A stretch of 43,714 nt of DNA from a bacterium (GCA_017554565.1 JAFZID010000197.1:1-43714); one strand, 5' to 3'. Counted from the first letter of the stretch, positions 11,475 through 19,993 are shown. Numbers and translations: made by a program. The notes: generated by a model not told the origin, from the letters alone.

Positions 11475-11996
11475 TTATTTCAACGCTTTCAAGATCTCTT
11501 CCAGAGGAGCGAGTCTGCCCAGGCCGCACTTGCCGCAGGCTAATTCGCCTTCCGTAGGATAAATTACTTCGACGCCTCTGTCTTTCAGTTTCTGGATGTT
11601 TTCTTTCGTGGCAGGGGCCTCCCACATGCCGTCGTTCATGGCCGGCGCCACGATCTTTCTGCCCCTGTGAGCGAGCATTACGGAGCTGGGACCGTCATCG
11701 GCGAAACCGTAAGCCAGCTTGGCGATGAAATCGGCGGAGGCCGGCAGCACTACGGCCGTTTCGCAAAGCTCGGCCAAAGCTACGTGCTCGGGGCGCCAGT
11801 CGGCGGGCTGGGCGAACTGGTCGATATAGACAGGATTTCTGGAGAGCGTTCGGAAGGTCACTTCGCCGACGAATTTCGTCGCGGCTTCCGTCATGGCCAC
11901 ATGCACGTTGAAGCCTTCCTTTACGAGAAGGCGCGTGAATTCACAGGCCTTGTAGGCCGCGATAGAGCCTGTTACGACTAAGAGAATGTCTTTCAT
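11475..11996 (-). CDS. coaC: Phosphopantothenoylcysteine decarboxylase (stand-alone CoaC flavoprotein)
   Basis: 173 residues, the length of the CoaC half alone. The FMN protein decarboxylates phosphopantothenoylcysteine to phosphopantetheine. The catalytic His is in PEHVALAE (His71), the Asn motif is PAMNDGMW (118-125), and the flap Cys is in ELACGKCGLGRL (Cys154). The start overlaps the gmk stop (ATGA), and GGAGG inside the gmk 3' end is the ribosome site. With coaB and panC it gives three steps of CoA synthesis in this window. Confidence 0.93.
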   Translation of the reverse strand: MKDILLVVTGSIAAYKACEFTRLLVKEGFNVHVAMTEAATKFVGEVTFRTLSRNPVYIDQFAQPADWRPEHVALAELCETAVVLPASADFIAKLAYGFADDGPSSVMLAHRGRKIVAPAMNDGMWEAPATKENIQKLKDRGVEVIYPTEGELACGKCGLGRLAPLEEILKALK

Positions 11997-12559
11997 TTGT
12001 TACCTCCGTAGATGATCTCTTCCAATTCACTGGCGGCCCGGTCGGCGTCGTCGTTCACGACGACGTGGTCGAACCAGACGCTCTCCGCCATCTCGCTTTT
12101 GGCTTTGGCTAATCTTCTCAAAATAACTTCTTCGCTATCCGTGGCGCGGCCTCTTAATCTTCTCTCCAGCTCCTCAAAGGAAGGCGGCATGATGAAGACG
12201 AGGTGCGCTTCCGGCATTTTTTCGTGGACGGATCTGGCGCCCTGGACGTCGATGTCCAGAAGCACGTAGTAGCCCTCCTTGAGCTGCCGTTCCACCGCTT
12301 CCCTGGGCGTGCCGTAGTAGTTGCCATGCACTGTGGCGTGCTCCAGGAAGCGGTCCTCCTTGAGCCAGGTCTGGAAAGTCTCCTGGGTTAGGAAAAAGTA
12401 ATCCTTCCCCTCCGTTTCGCCGACTCTTGGCGGCCGCGTGGTCGCGGAGACGGAGAAGCGAAGGTCGTCGTGCCTAGCCATGAGCTTGGCGACGATGGTG
12501 GATTTTCCCGCGCCGGAAGGACCGGTCAGGACAAAGGCTCTGCACTTTGGATCAGCCAT
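11993..12559 (-). CDS. gmk: Guanylate kinase
   Basis: 188 residues. Phosphorylates GMP to GDP. P-loop GPSGAGKS (13-20), GMP-binding SATTRPPRVGE, then EHATVHGNYYGTP and DIDVQGA, all family hallmarks. The start shares one base with the rsfS stop (TAATG). Full length. Confidence 0.96.
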   Translation of the reverse strand: MADPKCRAFVLTGPSGAGKSTIVAKLMARHDDLRFSVSATTRPPRVGETEGKDYFFLTQETFQTWLKEDRFLEHATVHGNYYGTPREAVERQLKEGYYVLLDIDVQGARSVHEKMPEAHLVFIMPPSFEELERRLRGRATDSEEVILRRLAKAKSEMAESVWFDHVVVNDDADRAASELEEIIYGGNK

Positions 12560-13068
12560 TACTGCTTTTTCGTTTTGGTCGTCTTTTTGGCCGCGGGCTT
12601 TTTGGCCGCGGTCTTGGCGGCGGGTTTTCTCCCGGGCTTTTTGGGGGCGGGCTTTTCTTCCTCGGGTTCTGCCTTTTTGGGCGCGGCTTTCTTGGCCGGG
12701 ACCAGGTCTTCGAAGAAGGTCTCCCTGTTGGCCCAGATCTCCTCGATGTTGTATTCCGCCCTGGCTTCTTCCGTGAAGAGGTGGACGATTACGTCGACAA
12801 GGTCGACCGCCACCCAGTTGTTGCCGGAGAGCGTTTCGTCCGCGCTGTAGGGCTTGACGCCCATGTTTTTGAGCTCTTTCAGAAGGTTCTGGCCGGCCGC
12901 CTGCATCTGCCTTTCGTTCCTGACGGAACCGACGATGAAGAAGTCCGTGATGGGAGAGAAGCCTCTGACGTCATAGATCTTGATGTCGCTGACCTGCTTG
13001 TCTTCCAAAAGCTTGCGGTAGGTGAAAACGATCTCGGGGAGGTTGGGATTTTTTGCGGTTTTTGCCAT
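12559..13068 (-). CDS. rsfS: Ribosomal silencing factor RsfS with Lys/Ala/Pro-rich tail
   Basis: 169 residues. The RsfS core (DUF143/Iojap) is residues 1-about 122, including FFIVGSVRNERQMQA and WVAVDLVDVIVHLF. It binds ribosomal protein uL14 and blocks 30S-50S joining when nutrients fall. Residues about 124-169 are a low-complexity tail of Lys, Ala, Pro and Glu (KKPGRKPAAKTAAKKPAAKK) resembling histone H1-like tails, absent from E. coli RsfS. The gene next to nadD is the common bacterial arrangement. It begins one base after the HAD-NadD stop. Confidence 0.93.
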   Translation of the reverse strand: MAKTAKNPNLPEIVFTYRKLLEDKQVSDIKIYDVRGFSPITDFFIVGSVRNERQMQAAGQNLLKELKNMGVKPYSADETLSGNNWVAVDLVDVIVHLFTEEARAEYNIEEIWANRETFFEDLVPAKKAAPKKAEPEEEKPAPKKPGRKPAAKTAAKKPAAKKTTKTKKQ

Positions 13069-13069
13069 G

Positions 13070-14305
13070 TTATTTTCCTGTATAAAGTTTTTTCGCCTGG
13101 ATAAGTTTCCAAACGTTGGAAGGAATATTCTTCTTATCTATCTTACCTTCTTTTAACTTTTGACGCAAAGCCGTGGAAGAAACAGCCGTGGCGGGACCTT
13201 TTATCAGGAGGTCTCCGGCTTTTATTTTCGCTATCTCTCCCTTGCGCTGGTAAACGGCCAGCTTTGCCAGTTTCTTGATTTTAGCGGGTTCGCGCCAGGT
13301 CCCAAAACCCAGGTAATTGTCGGAGCCCAGAAGGAAGTAGAGCTCGCAGGGCGCGAAGCGTTTTTTCAGCGTTTGCAGCGTTTCCACGGTGTAGGAAACG
13401 CCGCCTCTAGTGAGTTCGCAGCGCTCCAGACGAAAGGCGGGATCCTTCTTCAGCGCCGCGTTTATGAGCTCGCAGCGGGCTTCGTTGTCGGCGTAGATCT
13501 TGTCCTTTTTGTGCGGCGCCTGATAGGCCGGCACGAAAAGCAAAAGATCGAGTCCGAGCTGTAATTTCGCCCTTCTGGCGATGGCGATGTGCGTCTTGTG
13601 GACGGGGTCGAAGGAGCCGCCGAAGACGCCGATCTTCAGTTTGCCCCTGAAGGGCTTCAGAAGTTTCGCGATGTCTCTTGTCTTCTCGGCGTAGAGCTCC
13701 GGTTTGTAGGGCGCGACGTCGGCTTTGTCCCGGAAGCCCCAGGCCACCGCCATTACGGGGATCTTAGCGTTCCTGGCGGTCTGCATGTCCACTTCGGAGT
13801 CGCCGATGTAGATCGCTTCTTCGGGTTTGGCGTCAAGCTGCTTCAGGGCTTCCCAGACGGCGTCGGGAGCGGGCTTCCTGCTCCTCCCCTCCTTGTCGCC
13901 CAATGCGACGTCCCAAAGCGAGGGGAAAAAGCGCTTGGCCAGTTTTCTGACGGCGCGCTCCGGTTTGTTGGAGACGATGGCAACTTTGAAGCCAAGGTCC
14001 CTTAGTTTTTTCAGCTCTTCTATGATCCCGGCATAGGGCCTGGTCTTCACGACGGTATGCGCCGCGTAGTAGCGGCGCATATCCGCCAGTATTTCCGGAT
14101 ACTCCGGATCCAGGAGGCCTTTCTTTAGCGAGCGCTCCACGAGTTTGCCCACGCCGTTGCCAACGTAGCGGCGAGCCTCGCCGAGCGTTATAGGAGGCCT
14201 CTTGTGTTTGCTCAAAGCGAAATTGACGGCGGTCTGGAGATCGACGAGGGTGTCTAAAAGCGTCCCGTCAAGATCGAAGACCGCGCATTTGATGGTCTTG
14301 CCCAT
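13070..14305 (-). CDS. Fusion of a HAD phosphatase (Gph-like) and nicotinate-nucleotide adenylyltransferase NadD
   Basis: 411 residues from ATG 14305, which shares one base with the upstream stop (TGATG). Residues 1-about 220 are a HAD hydrolase of the phosphoglycolate phosphatase type: DLDGT with nucleophile Asp11 and Asp13, VSNKPER, Lys in RSRKPAPD, and IGDSEVD. Residues about 222-411 are NadD: GVFGGSFDPVHKTH (226-239), PHK (264-266), RGGVSYTVETL, LGSDN (326-330) and SSTALR (376-381). NadD makes deamido-NAD from nicotinate mononucleotide and ATP. All key residues of both halves are present, and the DNA is continuous in one frame, so this looks like a true bifunctional protein. The phosphatase substrate is unknown. 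Confidence 0.9.
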   Translation of the reverse strand: MGKTIKCAVFDLDGTLLDTLVDLQTAVNFALSKHKRPPITLGEARRYVGNGVGKLVERSLKKGLLDPEYPEILADMRRYYAAHTVVKTRPYAGIIEELKKLRDLGFKVAIVSNKPERAVRKLAKRFFPSLWDVALGDKEGRSRKPAPDAVWEALKQLDAKPEEAIYIGDSEVDMQTARNAKIPVMAVAWGFRDKADVAPYKPELYAEKTRDIAKLLKPFRGKLKIGVFGGSFDPVHKTHIAIARRAKLQLGLDLLLFVPAYQAPHKKDKIYADNEARCELINAALKKDPAFRLERCELTRGGVSYTVETLQTLKKRFAPCELYFLLGSDNYLGFGTWREPAKIKKLAKLAVYQRKGEIAKIKAGDLLIKGPATAVSSTALRQKLKEGKIDKKNIPSNVWKLIQAKKLYTGK

Positions 14306-15270
14306 CAATTCCACCAGAGCTCGCCCTCCATCTTCTGCCTGATCATATTGCGCTGCAGGAAACTTATGGCGCTCTCAAGGCCTTCCTTGGGCGTCATCAG
14401 GCTGTCTTCGTGCTCGATGGAGAGGGCGTAGTCGTAGCCCTCCATCCTGAGAGCGCCGAAGATCTGCTTCCACTGCTGTTCGCTCATGCCGTGGCCGACG
14501 GTCCTGAAGAGCCAGGCGCGGTCTCTTTCCTTGTCGAAGGGCTTCGTTTCCAGAACGCCCGTGCGGTTTGCGACCTCCGGGTGCATCTCCGTGTCCTTGG
14601 CGTGGAAGAAGTGGATCGCTTTGCCGAGGTAGCGGATGACGGAAACGATGTCCATGCCCTGCCAGATGAGGTGCGAGGGGTCAAGGTTGGCGCCTATGAT
14701 GTCGCCCACCGCCGCTCTCAAACGGAGCAGGCTGTCAGGATTGTAAACGCAGAAGCCGGGATGCATTTCCAGGGCGACGTATTTGACGCCTCCCTCTTCG
14801 GCGATCTTGGCGGCCTTCTGCCAATAAGGGATCAAAACTTCGTTCCACTGGTAGTCCAGGACTTTCCGGTACTCGGTGGGCCAGGTGCAGGTCACCCAGT
14901 TGGGCTGGTCGCCCTTGCCGTCGCCGGGACAGCCGGAGAAGGTCACCAGATGATCGACGCCCAGTTGTCCGCAGAGCTCGCAGGCCGCCTCGTAGTCCTC
15001 TTCGAACTTCGCGGCGATCTCGGGGTTGGGATGTACGCAGTTGCCGTGGACGGAGAGGCAGACCAGCTTTATCTGGTGCTTCTCGAAGGTGTCCAGGAGT
15101 TCCTGCCGGGCCTTCGGATCTTTCACGAGCTTTTTCGCGTCCGCGTGCGCCGTGCCGGGATAACCGCCGACGCCCAGCTCCATGGCCTCGACGCCCAGGC
15201 CCTTCAGGTACGCGAGGGCGGCGTCCAGGCTCATGTCAGCCAGAGCGGGACTGAATACGCACAGTTGCAT
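14305..15270 (-). CDS. Sugar phosphate isomerase/epimerase (xylose-isomerase-like TIM barrel)
   Basis: 321 residues. AP endonuclease 2/xylose isomerase-like TIM barrel. Metal-site candidates: Glu in YVALEMHPGF, Asp/His in GANLDPSHLIWQG, His in FFHAKDTE and Glu in SIEHEDS. AAGGAG lies five bases before the ATG. Enzymes of this family next to Gfo/Idh/MocA and ThuA genes usually handle inositol-, uronate- or 3-keto-sugar derivatives; the substrate cannot be read from the sequence. Confidence 0.88.
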   Translation of the reverse strand: MQLCVFSPALADMSLDAALAYLKGLGVEAMELGVGGYPGTAHADAKKLVKDPKARQELLDTFEKHQIKLVCLSVHGNCVHPNPEIAAKFEEDYEAACELCGQLGVDHLVTFSGCPGDGKGDQPNWVTCTWPTEYRKVLDYQWNEVLIPYWQKAAKIAEEGGVKYVALEMHPGFCVYNPDSLLRLRAAVGDIIGANLDPSHLIWQGMDIVSVIRYLGKAIHFFHAKDTEMHPEVANRTGVLETKPFDKERDRAWLFRTVGHGMSEQQWKQIFGALRMEGYDYALSIEHEDSLMTPKEGLESAISFLQRNMIRQKMEGELWWN

Positions 15271-15279
15271 AAGGTCTCC

Positions 15280-16380
15280 TTATTTCTTCGTGGCTTTCTG
15301 TTTTTTGAAGTAATAGGGCTTGCCGGTCTTGGCGGATTCGTAGATGCCTTCCAGGATCTGCGTGACGACGTAGGCCTGTTCGGCTTTGACCACCAGTTCG
15401 CCCTTGCCGAGGACAGCCTGCGTGAAGACGCGGGCTTCCCTGTCTTCCGAAGTCTCGGAGTGGCCGTCGTAGAAAGCGACGCCGCTGGCTTTGAGGTCGG
15501 GTTTCAGGACGTAGCGGGCGTTGTTCTTGATGCCGTTGATCCTGAGTCCGTCCTTCATGTCGGCGCCGGCAAGCGTTCCGCTGAATTCCGTGCAGGCTTC
15601 GCCGGTACTGAGGGTGTTGAGGGCCCAGCTGGATTCCACGATGATGGTGGCGCCGTTCTTCATGACGACGAAACCGAAGGCGCTGTCTTCCACGGTGAAT
15701 TTCTTGGGATCCCAGTCGCCCCAGGCGTTGCCCTGGTCAGTCTGCTTGTTGAGCTTGTGGTACGTCGTGCCGACGGCGTAGGCGGGCTCGTAGTTGTTGA
15801 GCATGTAGAGCGTCAGGTCGAGGGTGTGCGTCGCAATGTCGATCAAGGGTCCGCCGCCCTGCTGCTTCTCATCCAGGAAGACGCCCCAGGTGGGGACGGC
15901 TCTGCGCCTGATGGCCTGGGCCTTGGCGTAGTAGATGTCGCCGAAGGTGCCTTTTTCGCATTCCTTCTTCAAAAAGATGGCCTGAGGAGTGTAGCGGCTC
16001 TGGTAGCCTATTGTGAGGATGCGTTTATATTTCTTGGCGGCGTCCAGCATTTTCTTCGCTTCCTTAGAATTGATGGCCATGGGCTTTTCGCACATGACGT
16101 GCTTGCCGGCTTTCATGGCGTCCACGGAAATGAAGCTGTGGGCGAGGTTCGGGGTCAGGACCAGGACCGCCTCGATCGTTTTGTCTTTCAGGAGTTCCTT
16201 GTAGTCCTTGTAAACTTTTGCGCCGGGAACGCCGTATTCCTTGGCGGCCTTTTCCGCTCTCTCCACGATGATGTCGCAGAAAGCGACCAATTCGGAATCA
16301 GGATTGTGCTTGTGGGCCGGAAGGTGTTTGCCGTTGGCGATGCCGCCGCAACCGATGACGCCGATGCGAACTTTTTTCAT
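15280..16380 (-). CDS. Gfo/Idh/MocA-family oxidoreductase (first)
   Basis: 366 residues from ATG 16380, chosen because AAGGAG lies nearby upstream and the NAD(P)-binding fold begins at once (KVRIGVIGCGGIANGKHL). The active-site Lys is in CEKPMA, as in the family. The C-terminal beta-sheet domain follows from about residue 125 (HTLDLTLYML near residue 180). There is no signal peptide. It oxidises or reduces a sugar or cyclitol hydroxyl with NAD(P). It lies in a row with ThuA, a second family member and an isomerase. Confidence 0.9.
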   Translation of the reverse strand: MKKVRIGVIGCGGIANGKHLPAHKHNPDSELVAFCDIIVERAEKAAKEYGVPGAKVYKDYKELLKDKTIEAVLVLTPNLAHSFISVDAMKAGKHVMCEKPMAINSKEAKKMLDAAKKYKRILTIGYQSRYTPQAIFLKKECEKGTFGDIYYAKAQAIRRRAVPTWGVFLDEKQQGGGPLIDIATHTLDLTLYMLNNYEPAYAVGTTYHKLNKQTDQGNAWGDWDPKKFTVEDSAFGFVVMKNGATIIVESSWALNTLSTGEACTEFSGTLAGADMKDGLRINGIKNNARYVLKPDLKASGVAFYDGHSETSEDREARVFTQAVLGKGELVVKAEQAYVVTQILEGIYESAKTGKPYYFKKQKATKK

Positions 16381-16409
16381 TTTTATCTCCTTTTTTGGGG
16401 TGTTATTTT

Positions 16410-17144
16410 TTAATTGCTTTTTTCGATGGGTTCCAGAGGCTGCACGTTGGGGCAGTCGATCTCCGTGAGCCATTTGTCAGGCTTCACGAATTCGGCGATG
16501 TTCGTCAAAAGCTTCTGGATCTTGGGATCCTGGTAAACGGGGTAGGTCTCGTGTCCGGGCTGGAAGTAAATGACTTTGCCGTAGTAGCGCTTGAAGAAAG
16601 CGATGGAGCGGAAGACTTCGCCGCCCTGGAACCAGCCGATGGCGAGCAGCCTGTCGGGCTGCGGGATGCCAAAGGGTTCGCCGTACATTTCTTCGTGAGG
16701 GATCTCGAGGTATTCGCCCTCCAAGCCTTCGAAGATCTGGTGGTTGGGCTCCACGAACCACAGTCTTTCCTTTTCGGCCACTTCCCTCCACTTCAGCGTG
16801 CAGGGGCCGCCCACCAGGGAGCGGAAGGGTTTGGAAAGATGCGCACTGTGGAGGAAAACGATGCCCATGCCTTTCCAGACGCGGCGCACGATCTTCTTGA
16901 CGAGTTCGTCGGAAACTTTGCCGTGATAGCAGTGTCCCCACCAGAAGAGCACGTCGGTGGATTTCAGGATCTCGTCCGTCAGCTGCTGGCCGTCGTCGCC
17001 TTCATTCTGCAGAACGACCGTGGTCTTGTTGCCGGCCTTTTCCAAAAAAGCCGCGATGGTCTCGCCCATGCCGATGGGGTAGGCTTCCTTGACTCGGCCT
17101 TCGCGCATCTGCTTGTAGTTTTCGCACCAGACTGTGATGTTCAT
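16410..17144 (-). CDS. ThuA-like protein
   Basis: 244 residues. ThuA family, related to class I glutamine amidotransferases but without the nucleophile Cys. Seen: VLFWWGHCYHGKV, GIVFLHSAHLSKPF and VIYFQPGHETYPVYQ. The family was named from trehalose utilisation in rhizobia, where it works with Gfo/Idh/MocA dehydrogenases on 3-keto-sugars. The pairing here with two such dehydrogenases fits. Substrate unknown. Confidence 0.85.
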   Translation of the reverse strand: MNITVWCENYKQMREGRVKEAYPIGMGETIAAFLEKAGNKTTVVLQNEGDDGQQLTDEILKSTDVLFWWGHCYHGKVSDELVKKIVRRVWKGMGIVFLHSAHLSKPFRSLVGGPCTLKWREVAEKERLWFVEPNHQIFEGLEGEYLEIPHEEMYGEPFGIPQPDRLLAIGWFQGGEVFRSIAFFKRYYGKVIYFQPGHETYPVYQDPKIQKLLTNIAEFVKPDKWLTEIDCPNVQPLEPIEKSN

Positions 17145-17167
17145 AATGTTCCCCCGAAAAGTTTGTG

Positions 17168-18220
17168 TTAAAAATCTATCTCGACCACTTTGTTTTCCGC
17201 GGCGGATTTGGCGGCCGCGGTCATGATCTTAAGAACGCGCAGGACTTCCCAGTTCTTGACATAGGGGTCCTCCTCTTTGTGCATCGCCTTGATGAAGTGC
17301 TTGTAGAAAGCGAAGGGTTCGGGCTTCACTATTTCAAGCGGCAGCGTCTCCACCGTGTCGTGCGGACGGTACGCCATCGTTTTCGTGAAACCGTTGCCGG
17401 CTTTGATGCCGGTTATCTCCCTGGGTTTTTCAGTGTAGATGGGACGGACCATCTTGCCGTTCAAGTCCCAATCCTCCACCACCGCCGTGCCGTCGTGGCC
17501 GTAAACAACCCAGCGGGGCAGCGGCGTGAAGCAGTTGGTGTCAACCACCACTTCGATGCACTTGTTGCCGCTGAAAACCATTTCAAGCTTGAAAGCGTCG
17601 TCGCAGTCGTAGCCCGCTTCGTAAGAGTACTGGCAGTAAAGGTGCAGAAGCTTTTCCTTCATCATGAACATGATCTGGTCGATCATGTGCACGCCCCAGT
17701 CCAGCATCATGCCGCCGCCTTTTATCTTCTCGCATCTCCAGCCGCCGGGAACGCCGTTGGCGCCCTGGACTCGCGATTCTATGCGGCCGATGGGGCCCAG
17801 GAGATTCTTCTCGTAAATGTTTTTCACAATGAGGTAGTCTTCGTCCCAGCGCCTGTTCTGATGCACCATCAGAAGCGTTCCGCATTCGTCGGCGGTCTCC
17901 GCCATATCCTCGAAAAGACTGGGGTTGATGGCGGCGGGCTTTTCGCAGATGACGCCTTTGCCCGCTTTGGCGCAGGCCTTGGCGTAGAAGGGATGCCAGT
18001 CGTTGGGAGTCGCGATCAAAACGGCTTCCAGCTCAGGATCGGAGAGCATTTCCTCGTAAGTCTTGTAAACGTACAGTCCGTTTTCAACCGCTCTCTTCTG
18101 GCTCTTGGGATCGATATCGTAAATGCCTTTCGCTTCGATGATGCCGCTCTTGGCCATATGCTTGACATGGTATCCGCCCATGCCGCCGTAACCGATGACG
18201 CCGATCTTTACCGTGCTCAT
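17168..18220 (-). CDS. Gfo/Idh/MocA-family oxidoreductase (second)
   Basis: 350 residues. Begins with the Rossmann motif VKIGVIGYGGMGGYHVKH. The catalytic Lys is in CEKPAA, and GGGMMLDWGVHMIDQIMFM is the family's C-domain motif. First gene of the ten-gene minus-strand run. The leader (18221-18289) is AT-rich; an AAGGAG lies 16 bases from the ATG, which is further than ideal. No convincing -35/-10 pair could be singled out, though TATAAA-like stretches occur near 18266. Confidence 0.9.
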   Translation of the reverse strand: MSTVKIGVIGYGGMGGYHVKHMAKSGIIEAKGIYDIDPKSQKRAVENGLYVYKTYEEMLSDPELEAVLIATPNDWHPFYAKACAKAGKGVICEKPAAINPSLFEDMAETADECGTLLMVHQNRRWDEDYLIVKNIYEKNLLGPIGRIESRVQGANGVPGGWRCEKIKGGGMMLDWGVHMIDQIMFMMKEKLLHLYCQYSYEAGYDCDDAFKLEMVFSGNKCIEVVVDTNCFTPLPRWVVYGHDGTAVVEDWDLNGKMVRPIYTEKPREITGIKAGNGFTKTMAYRPHDTVETLPLEIVKPEPFAFYKHFIKAMHKEEDPYVKNWEVLRVLKIMTAAAKSAAENKVVEIDF

Positions 18221-18289
18221 AGTTTTTTAGTTTTTTCTCCTTGCTTTTTTGTTTTTGATTATTGTTTATATTTTATTAAATTTTCTTTT

Positions 18290-19207
18290 CTAGCTCATGG
18301 CGCGCAGCCTCGCCACTCTTTTCGCGATGGGCGGGTGGGTGGAGAAGAGCGAATCGGCGCTGAAAAAGGATTTCTTAAAAGGCTCCGCGATATAGAGCGC
18401 TCTGGTGGCGCCGGAGGCGCCCTTCACTTCCCCGGGATCGCCGGCTATCTTTTCCAAAGCCCGGGCCAATCCTTCGGGATTCCTGGTGAGGGAGACGGCC
18501 CCGGCGTCCGCCAGATACTCCCTTTCCCGGGATATGGCCAGCTGCACGATGGCGGAAAGAATGGGGGCGAAGATCATCAGCGCCAGGCACAATACCAATA
18601 TCAGCGCCTGCCCCTGCCCGGCTTTCCTGGAGGAGGACCGCCGGCTTCCTCCAAAGAGCATGAAGCGCCAGGCGAAGCGGGCGATCATGGCCACCGCGCC
18701 CACCAGGACGCAGACCAGGGTGGAGAAAAGAATATCGTAATGCCTGATGTGGGAAAGCTCGTGGGCGATGACGCCCTGCAGTTCGTCGCGGTTCAGTTTT
18801 TGAAGAAGACCTCTGGTGACCGCCACCGCGCTGTCCTTGGGATTCCTGCCGGTGGCGAAGGCGTTGGGCGCCGCTTCCTCCATGATGTAAACCTTCGGCA
18901 TGGGGAGGCCGCCGGCGATGGTCATCTCCTCCACCACGTTGTAAAGCTGTTTCTCAACTTTGGGATCCGCCTCTCTCGCTCCGCTCAGCGCCATGACGGC
19001 CGCGCTTCCCTTGAAATATCCGAAGAGGATATATACCGCAACGAAGACCAGGGAAAGAAAAATAATGAAGCCCTGCTCCTCGGGCGGGAAGAGTGCGGAA
19101 AGCGCCAGGCAGAAAGCCGTCAGAAGGATCGCCAGAAGCGCGACGAAGAAAACGGATTTCCGCTTGTTGGCTGCGATGCAGTCCCGGATGCTTTTCCTTT
19201 CCGCCAT
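18290..19207 (-). CDS. M48-family zinc metalloprotease (HtpX-like)
   Basis: 305 residues. Two N-terminal membrane helices (about 18-40 and 46-64), then the zinc site HELSH (149-153), two further helices (about 160-185 and 195-220) and the third ligand in REREYLADAGA. HtpX-type proteases remove damaged inner-membrane proteins. AAGGAC lies before the ATG. It follows lemA with a 12-base gap; lemA-htpX pairs are common, supporting the assignment. The tail STHPPIAKRVARLRAM is typical of the family. Confidence 0.92.
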   Translation of the reverse strand: MAERKSIRDCIAANKRKSVFFVALLAILLTAFCLALSALFPPEEQGFIIFLSLVFVAVYILFGYFKGSAAVMALSGAREADPKVEKQLYNVVEEMTIAGGLPMPKVYIMEEAAPNAFATGRNPKDSAVAVTRGLLQKLNRDELQGVIAHELSHIRHYDILFSTLVCVLVGAVAMIARFAWRFMLFGGSRRSSSRKAGQGQALILVLCLALMIFAPILSAIVQLAISREREYLADAGAVSLTRNPEGLARALEKIAGDPGEVKGASGATRALYIAEPFKKSFFSADSLFSTHPPIAKRVARLRAMS

Positions 19208-19219
19208 TTGCCGTCCTTT

Positions 19220-19762
19220 TTAGAACTTCACTTTGGGAGCCGCTTCTTCGGCTTCCGAGATCTGGAAGTATTCGTAAGGCTTGAAAGAAAAGATCTTCGC
19301 GATGATGACGCTGGGAAAACTTTCGCAGCGGGTGTTGAAGGAAAGAATGCTGTCGTTGTAATGCTGCCTGGCGAAAGCCACCTTGTTTTCAGTGGACGTC
19401 AGCTCTTCCTGCAGGGAGAGCATGTTGGCGTTGGCTTTCAGTTCCGGGTATCTCTCCACCACCGCCAGAAGTCCGTGCAGCGAGCTTGTCAGCTTGTTTT
19501 CCGCGGCCACGGAATCGCGGACATCCTTGGCGTTCAGGGCCTGGTTGCGGGCTTCTATCACTTTTTCCAGCGTTTCCTTTTCGTACTGCATGTAGCCTTT
19601 GACGCACTCCACCAGATTGGGGATCAGTTCATGGCGTCTTTTAAGCTGCACCGAGATCTGGCCCCAGGCGTTTTTTATCTCGTTTGAACCGCGGATAAAA
19701 CCGTTGTAAGTAATGACGATCCACGCAGCGACGATCGCCAGCACGACAATGCCGATAAACAT
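19220..19762 (-). CDS. LemA family protein
   Basis: 180 residues. An N-terminal membrane helix (about 2-20), then the four-helix LemA domain: YNGFIRGSNEIKNAWGQI and LIPNLVECVKGYM are hallmark stretches, and the end has FSFKPYEYFQISEAE. The molecular role is unclear. AAGGAC sits five bases before the ATG. It forms an operon with the M48 protease. Confidence 0.93.
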   Translation of the reverse strand: MFIGIVVLAIVAAWIVITYNGFIRGSNEIKNAWGQISVQLKRRHELIPNLVECVKGYMQYEKETLEKVIEARNQALNAKDVRDSVAAENKLTSSLHGLLAVVERYPELKANANMLSLQEELTSTENKVAFARQHYNDSILSFNTRCESFPSVIIAKIFSFKPYEYFQISEAEEAAPKVKF

Positions 19763-19800
19763 AACTGTCCTTGGTTTTTTATTACTTAAATTTCTTAATT

Positions 19801-19809
19801 ATTGTAGCA
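19801..19809 (-). promoter_or_regulatory. Extended -10 promoter of lemA-protease operon
   Basis: Minus strand TGC-TACAAT, about 39 bases before the lemA ATG. The -35 position is a weak TTTTTA, 17 bases upstream. Confidence 0.5.
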
Positions 19810-19935
19810 AATCCCGGCGGCCTTAAAAAGCCCGGGCGGCCTTTGGTTTTCGGTGAACTTTTCGCTTCGCCCCCAAGCCTCTCCGGCCGCGGCGGCCTCT
19901 TTTTTGGTTTCCGCCCGTCCGGCGCGGCTCCCAAA

Positions 19936-19993
19936 AGTGGATAATTCGCTTTTTCCACATTTTTATCAACAGGTTGTTTACATGTTATCCACA
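19936..19993. other. DnaA-box cluster upstream of dnaA
   Basis: Four nonamers match or nearly match the DnaA box TTATCCACA: a reverse box with one mismatch at 19936-19944, TTTTCCACA at 19951-19959, TTATCAACA at 19963-19971 and a perfect TTATCCACA at 19985-19993. The spacing is 12-22 bases. The cluster may be one part of a bipartite origin and/or an autoregulatory site of dnaA. The rest of the 19763-20445 gap is GC-rich (about 20000-20100) and then AT-rich, with no gene that I can support. Confidence 0.75.

Noticed and set aside
10828-11996. Frameshifted or broken coaBC pseudogene
   Set aside because: Both halves have their own start and intact catalytic motifs, and the junction is a clean stop followed by a new start.
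14410-16413. 667-codon plus-strand frame opposite the isomerase and oxidoreductase genes
   Set aside because: Spans two well-supported minus-strand genes; composition is that of a codon-bias shadow.
17165-19687. 840-codon plus-strand frame opposite an oxidoreductase, the M48 protease and LemA
   Set aside because: Crosses three solid minus-strand genes and their gaps; no recognisable domain.
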